From Bacteroidales bacterium (GTDB lineage Bacteria; Bacteroidota; Bacteroidia; Bacteroidales; Bacteroidaceae): a stretch of 64,000 nt of DNA. Under the pieces are notes generated by a model. That model was not told the origin of the DNA. It saw only the letters and a program-made list of their open reading frames with translations, and searched no databases. The DNA lies in contig JAUMYJ010000001.1 in assembly GCA_030528715.1 (NCBI GenBank), positions 62,001 to 126,000 on the forward strand. Reading direction: 5' to 3'. Of this stretch, positions 8,879 through 17,633 are shown in pieces (within the stretch, counting starts at the first letter, position 1; the number at the start of each line of letters is the position of its first letter). The position numbers and the translations under genes are program-made.

Positions 8879-10321
8879 ATGTATAAATGCCTTTGTAACG
8901 GCAGGCTAAGCCTAAGCCTACTCTGTATAGCTGCTCTCTTAACACTAGGAGAGCCACCAACACACGCACAGACCAAACAAAAAGCTAAGCCAACTAAAAC
9001 ACAACCCAAGGCTACTAAACCACAGAGAAAAAACACTAAACCCACCAACAAAAAGAGTACTGGTAGCACTGAGCAAATCAGCACACTAAAAAAAGAACAG
9101 CAAGCTCTAAACAAACGTATTGCTACCAACGAGAAACAGCTCAAACACACACAGCAGCAAGTGCGCACACAGCTGCATAACCTAAAACAACTTGACAGCG
9201 AAATCAACAAGCAAGATGCCGTTATAAAACAGGTGGCCAACGAAGTGAGCATGGTAAACAAGCAAGTAACCATGCTAGATAGCTCGCGCATACAGCTACA
9301 AGATGAGCTCAATGCCATCAAGCTACGCTATCAGCGCTCACTACTCTACATGACACGCCACCGCACGGCAGTCAACAAGCTACTCTTTGTATTCTCGGCC
9401 AAAGACTTCTCACAAATGTATCGCCGCATGAAGTATATGAACCTCTATGCGCGCTACCAACAGGCACAAGGAGAAATGGTGCGCCGCAAAGAAGAAGAGC
9501 TACGAGGAGTACAACAGCGGCTACAAGAAACTCAACAAACGAAACAAAGCCTACTCAATCAAGAACAACACGCTAAGGCAGCCCTACAAAAACAACAAAC
9601 CGAGCGCCAGGGCATCGTAGCTAAACTTCAAAGTCAACAAAAGACCCTACAAAGCGTACTTGATACAGACCGCAAAAAATACAATCAACTCAACACACGC
9701 ATAGACCAACTCGTAGCTGCTCAGATAGCCGCTGCCGAACGAGCACGAAAAGCTGCCGAAGCTGCACGGCAAAAACAAGCAGCCAAAGTACACAGCAAAG
9801 CTACCAAAACCTCTAACAACAAGAAACAAATGGGTAGCAATGCACCCAAACCCACTCATAATAAAGATATCGCAACAAGCAAAGTGTATGCAGCTGATGC
9901 TGATGTAAAGCTAAGTAGCAACTTTGCAGCCAATAAAGGTAGCTTACCAGCACCTATCACAAGCAGCTACCGCATCACAAGCCATTTTGGTGCCAACGCC
10001 GTGCAAGGACTCAGCGGAGTAACACTAGATAATAAAGGCATAAACCTAACCGCAAGCACACCAGCACAAGCACGCGCTGTATTTGATGGAGAAGTCTCAG
10101 CCATCTTCTCCATCGGTGGGCAAATGAATGTACTCGTACGCCATGGTAGCTACATCTCTGTCTATTGTAACCTCTCCTCGGTAACCGTACGTCAAGGACA
10201 AAAAGTAAGCACACGCCAAACTTTGGGCCATGTAAGCAGTGATGGACAAGGCAGCTATACGCTCCACTTTCAGCTACGTAAAGAAACGACTAAACTCAAC
10301 CCTTCGGCGTGGATACGATAG
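8879..10321 (+). CDS. EnvC-like murein hydrolase activator (degenerate LytM domain)
   Basis: A 480-aa exported protein. A signal peptide covers about residues 1-31 (ending THAQ). A Lys/Thr-rich linker follows, then two long coiled coils (about 60-150 and 195-285), and a C-terminal LytM/M23 domain from about 365. The M23 zinc ligands are largely lost: where an active peptidase has the HxxxD motif, the sequence reads VTLDNKGINLTA, and only the last LHFQLR segment keeps a His. This is the pattern of EnvC, which activates amidases at the division site rather than cutting peptidoglycan itself. It overlaps recO by 13 bp. A lytic M23 function is unlikely but cannot be excluded without a structure-based alignment. 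Confidence 0.85.
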   Translation: MYKCLCNGRLSLSLLCIAALLTLGEPPTHAQTKQKAKPTKTQPKATKPQRKNTKPTNKKSTGSTEQISTLKKEQQALNKRIATNEKQLKHTQQQVRTQLHNLKQLDSEINKQDAVIKQVANEVSMVNKQVTMLDSSRIQLQDELNAIKLRYQRSLLYMTRHRTAVNKLLFVFSAKDFSQMYRRMKYMNLYARYQQAQGEMVRRKEEELRGVQQRLQETQQTKQSLLNQEQHAKAALQKQQTERQGIVAKLQSQQKTLQSVLDTDRKKYNQLNTRIDQLVAAQIAAAERARKAAEAARQKQAAKVHSKATKTSNNKKQMGSNAPKPTHNKDIATSKVYAADADVKLSSNFAANKGSLPAPITSSYRITSHFGANAVQGLSGVTLDNKGINLTASTPAQARAVFDGEVSAIFSIGGQMNVLVRHGSYISVYCNLSSVTVRQGQKVSTRQTLGHVSSDGQGSYTLHFQLRKETTKLNPSAWIR

Positions 10322-11058
10322 CGAGCTGTACAAAAGCGACATACCTAGTAGATGAGGCTATCGTACTACATTTAATGCGCTATAACGACACACATCATAT
10401 CGCCGAAGTATATACGCGGCACTATGGACGCGTGTCGCTCTTAGTCAAAGCTACACGCAGTAAGCGTGCTACCCTCCACAGCACACTTTTTAGACCACTC
10501 ACACAGCTACGCCTAACGTGGCCAGCACGTGGTAAAGGCTTAGTACGCCCCAAGGCAGCAGAGCTCTTAATGGCTTATACTGACCTTACTTTTGACGCCA
10601 AAAAAATGGCTATTGCCTTATTCCTAAGTGAACACCTACTGCATGTGTTACGCCGCGAACAGCCCAATACACCGCTCTTTGACTTTGTATGCCATGCCTT
10701 TGCATGGCTAGATGCCGCTCATAAAGGCATAGCCAACTTCCATCTCGTATTTCTCATACGCCTCACACGCTTCTTAGGCTTTTTACCTTATACAGATGAC
10801 TACCAGCAAGGTGCATGTTTTGATTTGCTTGCAGGACACTTTACAACACATTCCCCAGCACACGGCCAGTTCATCACGGCAGCAGAAGCATACTATATGC
10901 CATTACTCATGCGCATGTCTTTTACCAACATGGCACACTTTCGCTTCAATCGTCAACAACGCGAACAATGCCTTAGCTACCTCTTACGCTATTATCAGCT
11001 ACATATCCCTACACTTCCACAGACTAAAAGTCTTGATGTATTGTGTGAGCTTTGGTAA
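10309..11058 (+). CDS. recO: DNA repair protein RecO
   Basis: A 249-aa protein with the N-terminal OB-fold of RecO (VDEAIVLHLMRYNDTHHIAEVYTR, then YGRVSLLVK). The helical C-terminal domain includes FLIRLTRFLGFLP, which is typical of RecO. RecO works with RecR and RecF to load RecA on SSB-coated single-stranded gaps. The start overlaps the end of the EnvC-like gene by 13 bp, so translation is probably coupled. Length is normal (about 240-250 aa). No zinc-finger cysteine cluster is obvious, which is common in Bacteroidota members. Confidence 0.88.
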   Translation: MDTIASCTKATYLVDEAIVLHLMRYNDTHHIAEVYTRHYGRVSLLVKATRSKRATLHSTLFRPLTQLRLTWPARGKGLVRPKAAELLMAYTDLTFDAKKMAIALFLSEHLLHVLRREQPNTPLFDFVCHAFAWLDAAHKGIANFHLVFLIRLTRFLGFLPYTDDYQQGACFDLLAGHFTTHSPAHGQFITAAEAYYMPLLMRMSFTNMAHFRFNRQQREQCLSYLLRYYQLHIPTLPQTKSLDVLCELW

Positions 11059-11123
11059 AGTAAAAGCACATGTTAACCTTACAAAAACATAGCATTAGGT
11101 CGCTAGTATAACGTTTTTTTGCG

Positions 11124-11131
11124 TATCTTTG
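11124..11131 (+). promoter_or_regulatory. Promoter -7 box before the polysaccharide export genes
   Basis: TATCTTTG at 11124-11131, followed by GCA, is a clean -7 box. No good TTG element sits 19-20 bp upstream. The inferred leader is about 85 nt and contains GGTG/CACC inverted words near 11180-11200. Capsule operons in Bacteroidales are often controlled in the leader; no UpxY-like gene is present here. Confidence 0.5.
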
Positions 11132-11223
11132 CAGCATCAATAACATAGCACTATTTAACGTAACATAAAGCCATAATAGGGTGTTTGTCTCTCAGCACCT
11201 CGGCACTAATCCGTCAGAGCTAA

Positions 11224-12030
11224 ATGAATGTATTTATCAAAATTGGCCTATTTGCATTATTGGCCATAGCCACCTCTTGCGTATCTAACAAGGAGATGGT
11301 CTATATCCAAGGCGTAGATACTACATATCATCGTCCACAACCCATTACTCAGAGTTTTGCCCTAACTATTCAGCCAGATGATGAGCTAGCCATTACCGTA
11401 ACGAGTAAAAACAAAGAGCTAATAGGTATCTTTGATACACAGATACAAATTGGTCGTGGTGCTGGTGGAGGCATGATACAGCACAACCCCAACGAAAGCC
11501 TAGCCTACTTCCTCGTAGACAAAGATGGTACAATTACATTCCCCATTTTTGGACGTATACAAGCCGCTGGCCGTACACCTAGCGACTTATCTGCCGACAT
11601 TCAAGAACGCATGGTACGTGGCAATTATATCAACGATGCCTCAGTAAAAACGCGCATCATGAGCTTTAAAGTTACCGTATTGGGTGATGTACGCAACCCT
11701 GGCACTCAGAGCCATACTGGCCAGCGCCTAACTATCCTAGAAGCACTTGGCCGTGCTGGCGACTTAAACAACTCTGCTATTCGTACCAACGTTATCGTCA
11801 TGCGCGAAGAAGAAGGTAAACGTGTGGCCTATAAAGTAGATTTAACAAACACTAATGCTGTCTTTGAGTCACCAGCCTATTACTTACAACAAAACGACCT
11901 AGTCTATGTAGAGAGCAACAAGTCCGTTAAAGTCAAGGGTAGCACTAGCTACGCCTATATGGGTATTGCTGCCACCTTAGTTGGCTTAGCTAGCTCTATT
12001 ACTGCACTTGTCATTACCCTCACACGCTAA
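11224..12030 (+). CDS. Outer-membrane polysaccharide export lipoprotein (Wza/BexD-like)
   Basis: A 268-aa lipoprotein with lipobox ATSC (Cys near residue 19) and a polysaccharide export (Poly_export) domain beginning at about residue 47 (LTIQPDDELAITV). One SLBB domain follows (VTVLGDVRNPGTQS...LTILEALGRAGDLN), and a C-terminal hydrophobic segment (about 240-263) would span the outer membrane as in Wza-type channels. It forms the export channel that docks to the Wzc-like protein encoded next, 28 bp downstream. Together they form a Wzy-dependent capsule or exopolysaccharide export pair, although the sugar-assembly genes are not adjacent. Confidence 0.88.
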   Translation: MNVFIKIGLFALLAIATSCVSNKEMVYIQGVDTTYHRPQPITQSFALTIQPDDELAITVTSKNKELIGIFDTQIQIGRGAGGGMIQHNPNESLAYFLVDKDGTITFPIFGRIQAAGRTPSDLSADIQERMVRGNYINDASVKTRIMSFKVTVLGDVRNPGTQSHTGQRLTILEALGRAGDLNNSAIRTNVIVMREEEGKRVAYKVDLTNTNAVFESPAYYLQQNDLVYVESNKSVKVKGSTSYAYMGIAATLVGLASSITALVITLTR

Positions 12031-12058
12031 GATTTACGACCACCCACATAAGGATATT

Positions 12059-14479
12059 ATGGACGTCAACCCAACTACCCCTCGGAGTCAAGCTCCACTC
12101 AAACCGATTGCCGACGAAGAAAACCTGCTACATCTCCTTGCACAGTTTTGGCGTATCATCAAACGCCACTGGCGATGGTTCTTAGCATCTATGATTATAG
12201 GAGGCATTGTGGCTCAAATATACATCAAAATGCAGCCTTATGTTTTTCGTCGTGCCGCCACTGTACTCATAGAGACAGAGAGTCCTGGCTATGGTAGCTA
12301 TAAAGGCAGCAATAGCATGAATGCCCTGCTCGAACTTAATGGTGTGACTATCGGCAATGCCTTAACCAATGAGGTATTTATCATTCAGTCACACCGCTTA
12401 ATGGAGCGTGTCGTAGAGCGTTTACAGCTCAATACAAGCTACGACATGAAGAAAAACATGCGCCCCACTTCGCTCTACACCGAACGTCCTTTTACAGCTG
12501 TTTTTTTAGCTGCAAACGACTTACGCTGTACGTTTAATGTAGCCATCTTATCTCAAACAGAATATGAGGTGAGTCGCTTTTGGGTCAATGGCCATAGCTA
12601 CGATTTTAAGCATCGTGCACGCTTTGGCGAGACCATCAAGACCCCCGCAGGAAAGTTTGTTTTAACTCCAGAGGCAGGTCGTTTGGCACACTTCGTGGGT
12701 GACGACATCACAGTGTCTTACATGCCTACGGCAGCAGCTGCTATTCGCTACAAGGCTAGCATATCGGCTAGCCAGCAATCCGAAGAGGGTACACTCATCT
12801 CACTCTCATGCGTAGATACACAGGCCAATCGTGCCGACAGTCTATTGCTCACGCTCGTAGACGAGTACAAGAAAGACATCATTGGCAGCAAAAATCGTAT
12901 GGCCGAAAACACACTCAACTTCATTGAGCAGCGCATCAAAATTGTGGGTGATGACCTCAATGCCGTAGAGAGTCAATTAGCACGCTTTAAAGAGAGCCAT
13001 AAAGTCGTAGACTTCAAGACTAATGCCTCAACATTTATCAACGAAGCAGCCAATGCGCGCAGCCTTACCAACAAGCTACAAGCTGAGGTAAGTGTGGCAC
13101 ATATGGTGCTAGACTTTTTGCGTAAAGCCAGCAATGGCAACGAACTTATCCCTACGATTGGTGAATTCTCAGCAGGTGCTACCAACCAAATCAGCCGTTA
13201 CAACGACTTGATGACACAGCGCAACAACCTCGCTGACAATTCAAGCGAAACGTCACCACTTATCGTAGACTACGATAAGACATTGGCCAGCATGCGCAAA
13301 ACCATCATTAGCTCTGTACAAAATGCTGTACACGCCAAAGAAATAGAGCTAAACAAAGCGATTGCTATCGAAAATAGCATGACTGGGCTCATATCAAGCG
13401 TACCAAGCAAGGAGAAAGATGCTCTTGATATTGAGCGTCAACAAGCCATTAAAAATACACTTTATACCTACCTACTTAACAAACGCGAACAAGTGGCCTT
13501 GCAATTAGCAGTAAACGAGGCCAACATGCGCTTAGTAGAAACACCCTATGGCATAGCTAAACCCATTGCTCCACGCAGCTCTGTAATATTACTCGTGGGG
13601 CTACTTATAGGCTTCGTACTTCCTGCCATCTACTTTATCCTACGTCAGCTCTTTGACAATAAAGTGCGCTCACGACGCGATATTGAAAATTACAGCTCAG
13701 TACCTATCATTGGCGAGATACCACTATGGACAAAAGCCGAAGACAAGGCTATCATTGATGCAGCTAATAATGCCTCACCTATCGCAGAGGCATTCCGCAT
13801 GCTTCGCTATAACCTTGGCTTTATGAAAAAGCATTCGCAGGTATTACTCTTTACCTCGGCTACCCCAGCACAAGGTAAATCGTTCCTCTCGCGCAACTTA
13901 GCCGTCGTGCTGGCTATGAACAACAAGCGCGTACTGCTCATTGATGCCGACTTACGCAAGATGACGCAGAGCAAGCTCATTGCTAATAGCATAGGCCTTA
14001 CTTCTTACCTCAACGAAGACGAAGACAATATAGATACACTCATCATCAAAGATGAGCCAACACAAGGGGTAGACTTCCTTCCTGCTGGAATGCTCCCCCC
14101 CAACCCAGCTGAGCTCTTGATGAATGGACGTATGGAAATGCTCTTGACTAGCCTACGCCAACACTACGACCATATTATTATAGATAGCACGCCCTCTGTA
14201 TCAGTAGCCGATGCTGGTATCTTAGCGCAAATGGTTGATGCCACACTCTACGTGATGCGTATCGGCAAGCAGGAGCGCGTGTTCTTGCCAGAATTCCAAC
14301 GCCTAGTAGACGATGGGCACTTGGGTAGCCATGTACGCATTATACTCAATGCATGTAGCGGTGAATATGGCTATGGATACGGCTATGGTTATGGCTATGG
14401 CTATGGTGATACTCACGATAAGCAAAAAGAAAGCTTAGGTGGCTTCATGCGCCACATTACCAAGCGTCTGCGCAAGTAA
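12059..14479 (+). CDS. Wzc-like polysaccharide co-polymerase and BY-type tyrosine kinase
   Basis: An 806-aa inner-membrane protein. The N-terminal Wzz domain has a first transmembrane helix at about 38-56, a long periplasmic coiled-coil region, and a second helix at about 508-528. The cytoplasmic BY-kinase domain follows. Walker A is near residue 600 (TPAQGKSFLSR), the Walker A' segment is VLLIDADLRK, and Walker B is IIIDSTP. The C-terminal tyrosine cluster is a tandem run of seven Tyr-Gly pairs (residues about 770-783), the expected autophosphorylation tail. I chose the ATG at 12059; an in-frame ATG at 12008 overlaps the upstream gene and adds no family sequence. Length and order match Wzc fusions of Bacteroidota. 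Confidence 0.92.
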   Translation: MDVNPTTPRSQAPLKPIADEENLLHLLAQFWRIIKRHWRWFLASMIIGGIVAQIYIKMQPYVFRRAATVLIETESPGYGSYKGSNSMNALLELNGVTIGNALTNEVFIIQSHRLMERVVERLQLNTSYDMKKNMRPTSLYTERPFTAVFLAANDLRCTFNVAILSQTEYEVSRFWVNGHSYDFKHRARFGETIKTPAGKFVLTPEAGRLAHFVGDDITVSYMPTAAAAIRYKASISASQQSEEGTLISLSCVDTQANRADSLLLTLVDEYKKDIIGSKNRMAENTLNFIEQRIKIVGDDLNAVESQLARFKESHKVVDFKTNASTFINEAANARSLTNKLQAEVSVAHMVLDFLRKASNGNELIPTIGEFSAGATNQISRYNDLMTQRNNLADNSSETSPLIVDYDKTLASMRKTIISSVQNAVHAKEIELNKAIAIENSMTGLISSVPSKEKDALDIERQQAIKNTLYTYLLNKREQVALQLAVNEANMRLVETPYGIAKPIAPRSSVILLVGLLIGFVLPAIYFILRQLFDNKVRSRRDIENYSSVPIIGEIPLWTKAEDKAIIDAANNASPIAEAFRMLRYNLGFMKKHSQVLLFTSATPAQGKSFLSRNLAVVLAMNNKRVLLIDADLRKMTQSKLIANSIGLTSYLNEDEDNIDTLIIKDEPTQGVDFLPAGMLPPNPAELLMNGRMEMLLTSLRQHYDHIIIDSTPSVSVADAGILAQMVDATLYVMRIGKQERVFLPEFQRLVDDGHLGSHVRIILNACSGEYGYGYGYGYGYGYGDTHDKQKESLGGFMRHITKRLRK
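14366..14407 (+). repeat. 6-bp tandem repeat encoding (Tyr-Gly)x7
   Basis: Seven consecutive TAT/TAC-GGN codon pairs form a near-perfect 6-bp repeat in the tail of the Wzc-like kinase. The unit is a multiple of three, so slippage would change the number of phosphorylatable tyrosines without breaking the frame. Confidence 0.85.
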
Positions 14480-14517
14480 TATCACCGAGCAATAAAGGTC
14501 AAAAGTAAACTTTTTCG

Positions 14518-14525
14518 TACCTTTG
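14518..14525 (+). promoter_or_regulatory. Promoter -7 box before the nucleotidyltransferase
   Basis: TACCTTTG at 14518-14525 followed by CA fits the TAnnTTTG box and lies 50 bp before the ATG at 14576. The -33 element is not clear. It suggests the nucleotidyltransferase can be expressed apart from the export genes. Confidence 0.5.
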
Positions 14526-14575
14526 CACCACACACTGTTATTCTCTCTCACACAATCAAAAAATACGCACTCCGT

Positions 14576-15487
14576 ATGAAACCTACGCTTTTTCTCCTCG
14601 CAGCAGGTATGGGCAGCCGTTATGGCGGCCTAAAACAACTTGATGGTCTAGGCCCTAATGGCGAGACGATTATGGACTATTCTATCCACGATGCCATTAA
14701 GGCAGGCTTTGGTAAGCTGGTCTTTGTCATTCGTAAGGACTTTGAACAAGACTTTCGCGACAAGATTTTGAGCAAATACGAAGGTCACGTACCTTGTGAA
14801 CTCGTATTCCAAGCGCTAGATGCCCTACCCAAAGGTTTCAACGTACCCGAAGGACGTGAAAAACCATGGGGTACCAACCATGCTGTAATGATGGGGGCAG
14901 AGGCTATCAAAGAGCCCTTTGCCGTAATCAATTGTGACGATTTCTATGGCTCAGACTCATACAAAGTCATGGGCGATTTCCTAGCCAACCTACCCGAAGG
15001 TAGCAAAAATACTTATGCCATGGTAGGTTTCCGCGTGGGCAACACGCTAAGCGAGAGTGGCACAGTGAGCCGTGGTGTATGCGACACCAATGCTGAAGGC
15101 TACTTGACTACTGTTGTAGAGCGCACTAAGATTGTTCGCAACAATGGCCAAGTACAATTCCTCGATGAGCAAGACCAATGGGTAAGTATTGATGATACAA
15201 CACCTGTGTCAATGAATTTTTGGGGTTTCACACCAGACTATTTTGAATATAGTCAAGCGTTCTTCAAGCAATTTCTCTCAAACGAGAAAAATATCAGCAA
15301 CCTCAAAAGCGAATTTTTCATTCCATTGATGGTAGACGAGCTTATCAACAATGGTACAGCCACTGTTAAAGTACTCGACACCGCTAGCAAATGGTTTGGT
15401 GTGACCTATCCCGAAGACCGCCAAGCCGTGGTAGACAAAATCCAAGCCCTCGTAGATCAAGGCGAATACCCTGCTAAGCTTTTTTAA
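14576..15487 (+). CDS. Sugar-phosphate nucleotidyltransferase
   Basis: A 303-aa protein of the NTP-transferase family. The N-terminal nucleotide-binding motif is LLAAGMGSRYGGLKQLD at residues 6-22, a slightly modified GxGxRxxxxxK signature. A metal-binding acidic pair is in VINCDDFYG at about 119-127. Such enzymes join a sugar-1-phosphate to an NTP to make an activated sugar. The position just after capsule-export genes suggests a role in polysaccharide precursor supply, but the exact sugar cannot be told. Proteins of this subgroup are usually annotated only as nucleotidyltransferase. The end is followed by a 15-bp perfect inverted repeat. Confidence 0.8.
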   Translation: MKPTLFLLAAGMGSRYGGLKQLDGLGPNGETIMDYSIHDAIKAGFGKLVFVIRKDFEQDFRDKILSKYEGHVPCELVFQALDALPKGFNVPEGREKPWGTNHAVMMGAEAIKEPFAVINCDDFYGSDSYKVMGDFLANLPEGSKNTYAMVGFRVGNTLSESGTVSRGVCDTNAEGYLTTVVERTKIVRNNGQVQFLDEQDQWVSIDDTTPVSMNFWGFTPDYFEYSQAFFKQFLSNEKNISNLKSEFFIPLMVDELINNGTATVKVLDTASKWFGVTYPEDRQAVVDKIQALVDQGEYPAKLF

Positions 15488-15509
15488 TACAACGCAACAC
15501 ATACCCATC

Positions 15510-15565
15510 GCTACGCCCCTGCACAGACTCACACCGCTAAGTGCTGATTAGTGCAGGGGCGTAGC
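15510..15565. terminator. Long hairpin after the nucleotidyltransferase
   Basis: A perfect 15-bp stem (15510-15524 with 15551-15565) encloses a 26-nt loop. There is no strong T tract on either strand, so it may stop transcription imperfectly or protect a 3' end. It is placed to end the plus-strand gene and could also end the minus-strand RNA described at 15596-15746. Confidence 0.55.
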
Positions 15566-15595
15566 ATTTAGTTTATGCTCTAAGTATTCAAACGC

Positions 15596-15746
15596 AATAC
15601 ACCGCAGCGCTTAGCACTACGGTGTATGAACATGGACATAACAATTTAATTTTCATTTTTAGGCACATCTAAACATCGTCCCGACGGTAAGTACCTTTGG
15701 AGACTTGGTGCTATCTTTTACACCTAAGAGTCTCGGTCTGTAATCG
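15596..15746 (-). ncRNA. Candidate structured small RNA
   Basis: Read on the minus strand, a promoter (15751-15781) is followed by about 150 nt with no ORF and with consistent nested pairings. GAGACT (15734-15729) pairs with AGTCTC (15705-15700) around an inner GGTG/CACC stem. AGGTAC (15696-15691) pairs with GTGCCT (15666-15661). The 3' end is a 14-bp stem with a TAA loop (15597-15627), paired fully if G-U is allowed. No T tract follows the last hairpin. The promoter, structure and length suggest an independent small RNA. I considered the Rfam Bacteroidales-1 motif and a 6S RNA but cannot confirm either by eye. Confidence 0.5.
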
Positions 15747-15750
15747 TTTG

Positions 15751-15781
15751 CAAAGTTACGCCCTTTTGCCTTATCATGCAA
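15751..15781 (-). promoter_or_regulatory. Minus-strand promoter for the candidate small RNA
   Basis: On the minus strand, TAACTTTG (15758-15751) is preceded by 19 bp and then TTGC (15781-15778). No protein gene lies downstream on this strand within 10 kb, so the promoter most likely serves an RNA. A palindrome (15780-15799) lies just upstream and a similar one at about 15914-15930. Confidence 0.55.
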
Positions 15782-15962
15782 TACCTATTTGTAGGTATTT
15801 TTAAGCCCCCTAAAAGAGTATATCAGCGTTTTCAGCCATTATAAACGCTCAAAATAGAGGAAAAACAAATCGTATAACACTAATTACAAGAGAGTTAATA
15901 CAAAAACATAATAGATACCTATTCGTAGGGATAAGTACATAAACCTCTAAGACTAAGAGTAT

Positions 15963-17285
15963 TTAATTTTGTGTTATTTCAGGCCATAATCTCTGCACTT
16001 TTACGAAAAGTAGACGCTGCATCAAGCCACGTGTACCTAAATAAATAAGTTGAGCCGCCCATAGTGCATGATTCTCTAGCAAGGGGTAAAGCAGCACCAA
16101 CGTAGCAAAAAAAGCCAACATGGCCACCAGCATACTTTGTAGCATGCCACGCGTACGCGTGGTGCCAATATAAATACCATCGTATAGAAAAGCGGCAAAT
16201 GACACCATCGGAATCGCATATACCCAAGGTAAATACGTTTCGGCTAGTGCTCGTACCTGTATTTCGCTAGTCAACACTTGTAGCAGCAGGCTGCCTCCTA
16301 GCACATAGAGCAAGGTGAAACACACAGCAGTCCACACACCTATACGAAAGAGCACACGTACCAATAACACGAAGTGTTTGGCATCTTGCGCACCAAGAAA
16401 ACGCCCCGCCAATGCCTCGCCAGCATAGGCGTAGCCATCCATTACATACGAGAAAAGCATGAAGAACTGCAACAACAATGCATTAGCTGCCAGCACCACA
16501 TCGCCTTGACGCGTACCCATAGCAGTAAAGCTCATGGTTACAGCCATCAAGCAAAGCGTACGAAGAAAGATGTCGCGATTTACACCGAAGAGCTCACGCC
16601 AAGCCTTACCTTGACGTAAAGCCTCATATACCGCAGTGTAGGCAGCAGCATAGCGCAGATAGCGTATGTAGAGGCCAACAGCTAGCCCTAGGCCTATGTA
16701 TTGTGCTACCACAGTACCCCAAGCTACACCCAACATACCCCACCCTGCACCATAAACGAATGCAAAACTTAGAGCTATGTTGGCCACATTCTGCACTAAG
16801 GCTACATACATTGGGAAACGGCCATTTTGTAGCCCTACAAACCACCCCGTAAAAACATAGAGTGCCAAAGTAGCTGGCAAGCCCCATAGCGCAATACCAA
16901 AATAGTGCCCAGCGTGCATGGCTACTGCGGGCGAAGGTTGCATCAAGGCCAATGCAGCAGCCATAACCCATGGACGCAACACCAGCATAAGTGCAGCTAA
17001 CAAGAGGCCTAAGAGCAAGCTGCGCAGCAAGATATGCTCAGCTGCCACAGCATCTTTACGGCCATAAGCCTGCGCTGTGAGACCACCTGTACCCATACGC
17101 AAAAAACCAAAAAGCCATGCCAACACATTCAACAGCAAACTACCCACGGCCACAGCACCAATATAGGCGGCATCACCGAGGTGTCCCACAATGGCTGTAT
17201 CGACCAAAGCTAACAATGGCACAGTAATGTTGCTTATAATGGCTGGTATAGCTAGCTTACGAATATCGCTATAAAGGCTTGGCAT
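15963..17285 (-). CDS. MATE-family multidrug/metabolite efflux protein
   Basis: A 440-aa protein with about 12 membrane segments and the MATE family start (IRKLAIPAIISNITVPLLALVDTAIVGHLG). The charged segments expected near the sixth and seventh helices are present. It belongs to the DinF-like branch, which exports organic cations or similar compounds using Na+ or H+. The start at 17285 (MPSLYSDIRK) was preferred over the ATG at 17372, because the upstream residues are Cys-rich and not family-like. It stands alone, with no neighbour in the same transcription unit. The substrate is unknown. Confidence 0.88.
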   Translation of the reverse strand: MPSLYSDIRKLAIPAIISNITVPLLALVDTAIVGHLGDAAYIGAVAVGSLLLNVLAWLFGFLRMGTGGLTAQAYGRKDAVAAEHILLRSLLLGLLLAALMLVLRPWVMAAALALMQPSPAVAMHAGHYFGIALWGLPATLALYVFTGWFVGLQNGRFPMYVALVQNVANIALSFAFVYGAGWGMLGVAWGTVVAQYIGLGLAVGLYIRYLRYAAAYTAVYEALRQGKAWRELFGVNRDIFLRTLCLMAVTMSFTAMGTRQGDVVLAANALLLQFFMLFSYVMDGYAYAGEALAGRFLGAQDAKHFVLLVRVLFRIGVWTAVCFTLLYVLGGSLLLQVLTSEIQVRALAETYLPWVYAIPMVSFAAFLYDGIYIGTTRTRGMLQSMLVAMLAFFATLVLLYPLLENHALWAAQLIYLGTRGLMQRLLFVKVQRLWPEITQN

Positions 17286-17379
17286 AAGGTAGTGGTATAT
17301 GAGACACAAAGTTACAACATTTCTGCCAAAAGGCCAGCATCTATACCCAAGGCAAACACAACACCCAGCCATCTATTTG

Positions 17380-17463
17380 TCCGTAGACTGCACACATGTG
17401 TTCGCAGACCTCAGACAAATGTCCGTAGCTTACAGACAAACGCTTGCAGACTACGGACAAGTG
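17380..17463. repeat. Four tandem 21-bp degenerate repeats
   Basis: Four consecutive 21-bp units at 17380-17400, 17401-17421, 17422-17442 and 17443-17463 share the pattern YCCGYAGAC followed by CAGACAAATG-like ends. The outermost words TTGTCCGTAG (17377-17386) and CTACGGACAA (17451-17460) are exact inverted copies. There are no spacers. The array sits between the 5' end of the MATE gene and the 3' end of secDF, so it could affect the MATE promoter or be a protein- or RNA-level element. It differs in sequence from the 22-bp family elsewhere in the window. Confidence 0.7.
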
Positions 17464-17554
17464 CCTAGGTATATATCGTACTTATTAGAGGCATAAGGTA
17501 GCCCACCTCCTTTACCTCAAAGACTACGATTAAGCTTTGAACAAACACGACCTA

Positions 17555-17606
17555 TAATGGATAGTCAAGGCAGCTGATTAAATTCAGCTGCCTTGACTAT
17601 CCATTA
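17555..17606 (-). terminator. Terminator hairpin after secDF
   Basis: A perfect 23-bp stem (17555-17577 with 17584-17606) with a 6-nt loop lies 27 bp past the secDF stop. The T tract is short, but the stem is very stable and well placed to end the secDF transcript. Confidence 0.75.
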
Positions 17607-17633
17607 CTTGCTACACCAAGGTGTATGCTAGGC

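Noticed and set aside
10796..11092. Extra ORF overlapping the end of recO
   Set aside because: It is a shifted frame within recO with no signal of its own.
17380..17463. Tandem repeats considered as a CRISPR array
   Set aside because: The units are contiguous with no spacers and diverge from each other; no cas gene is in the window. The same applies to 55839-55926.
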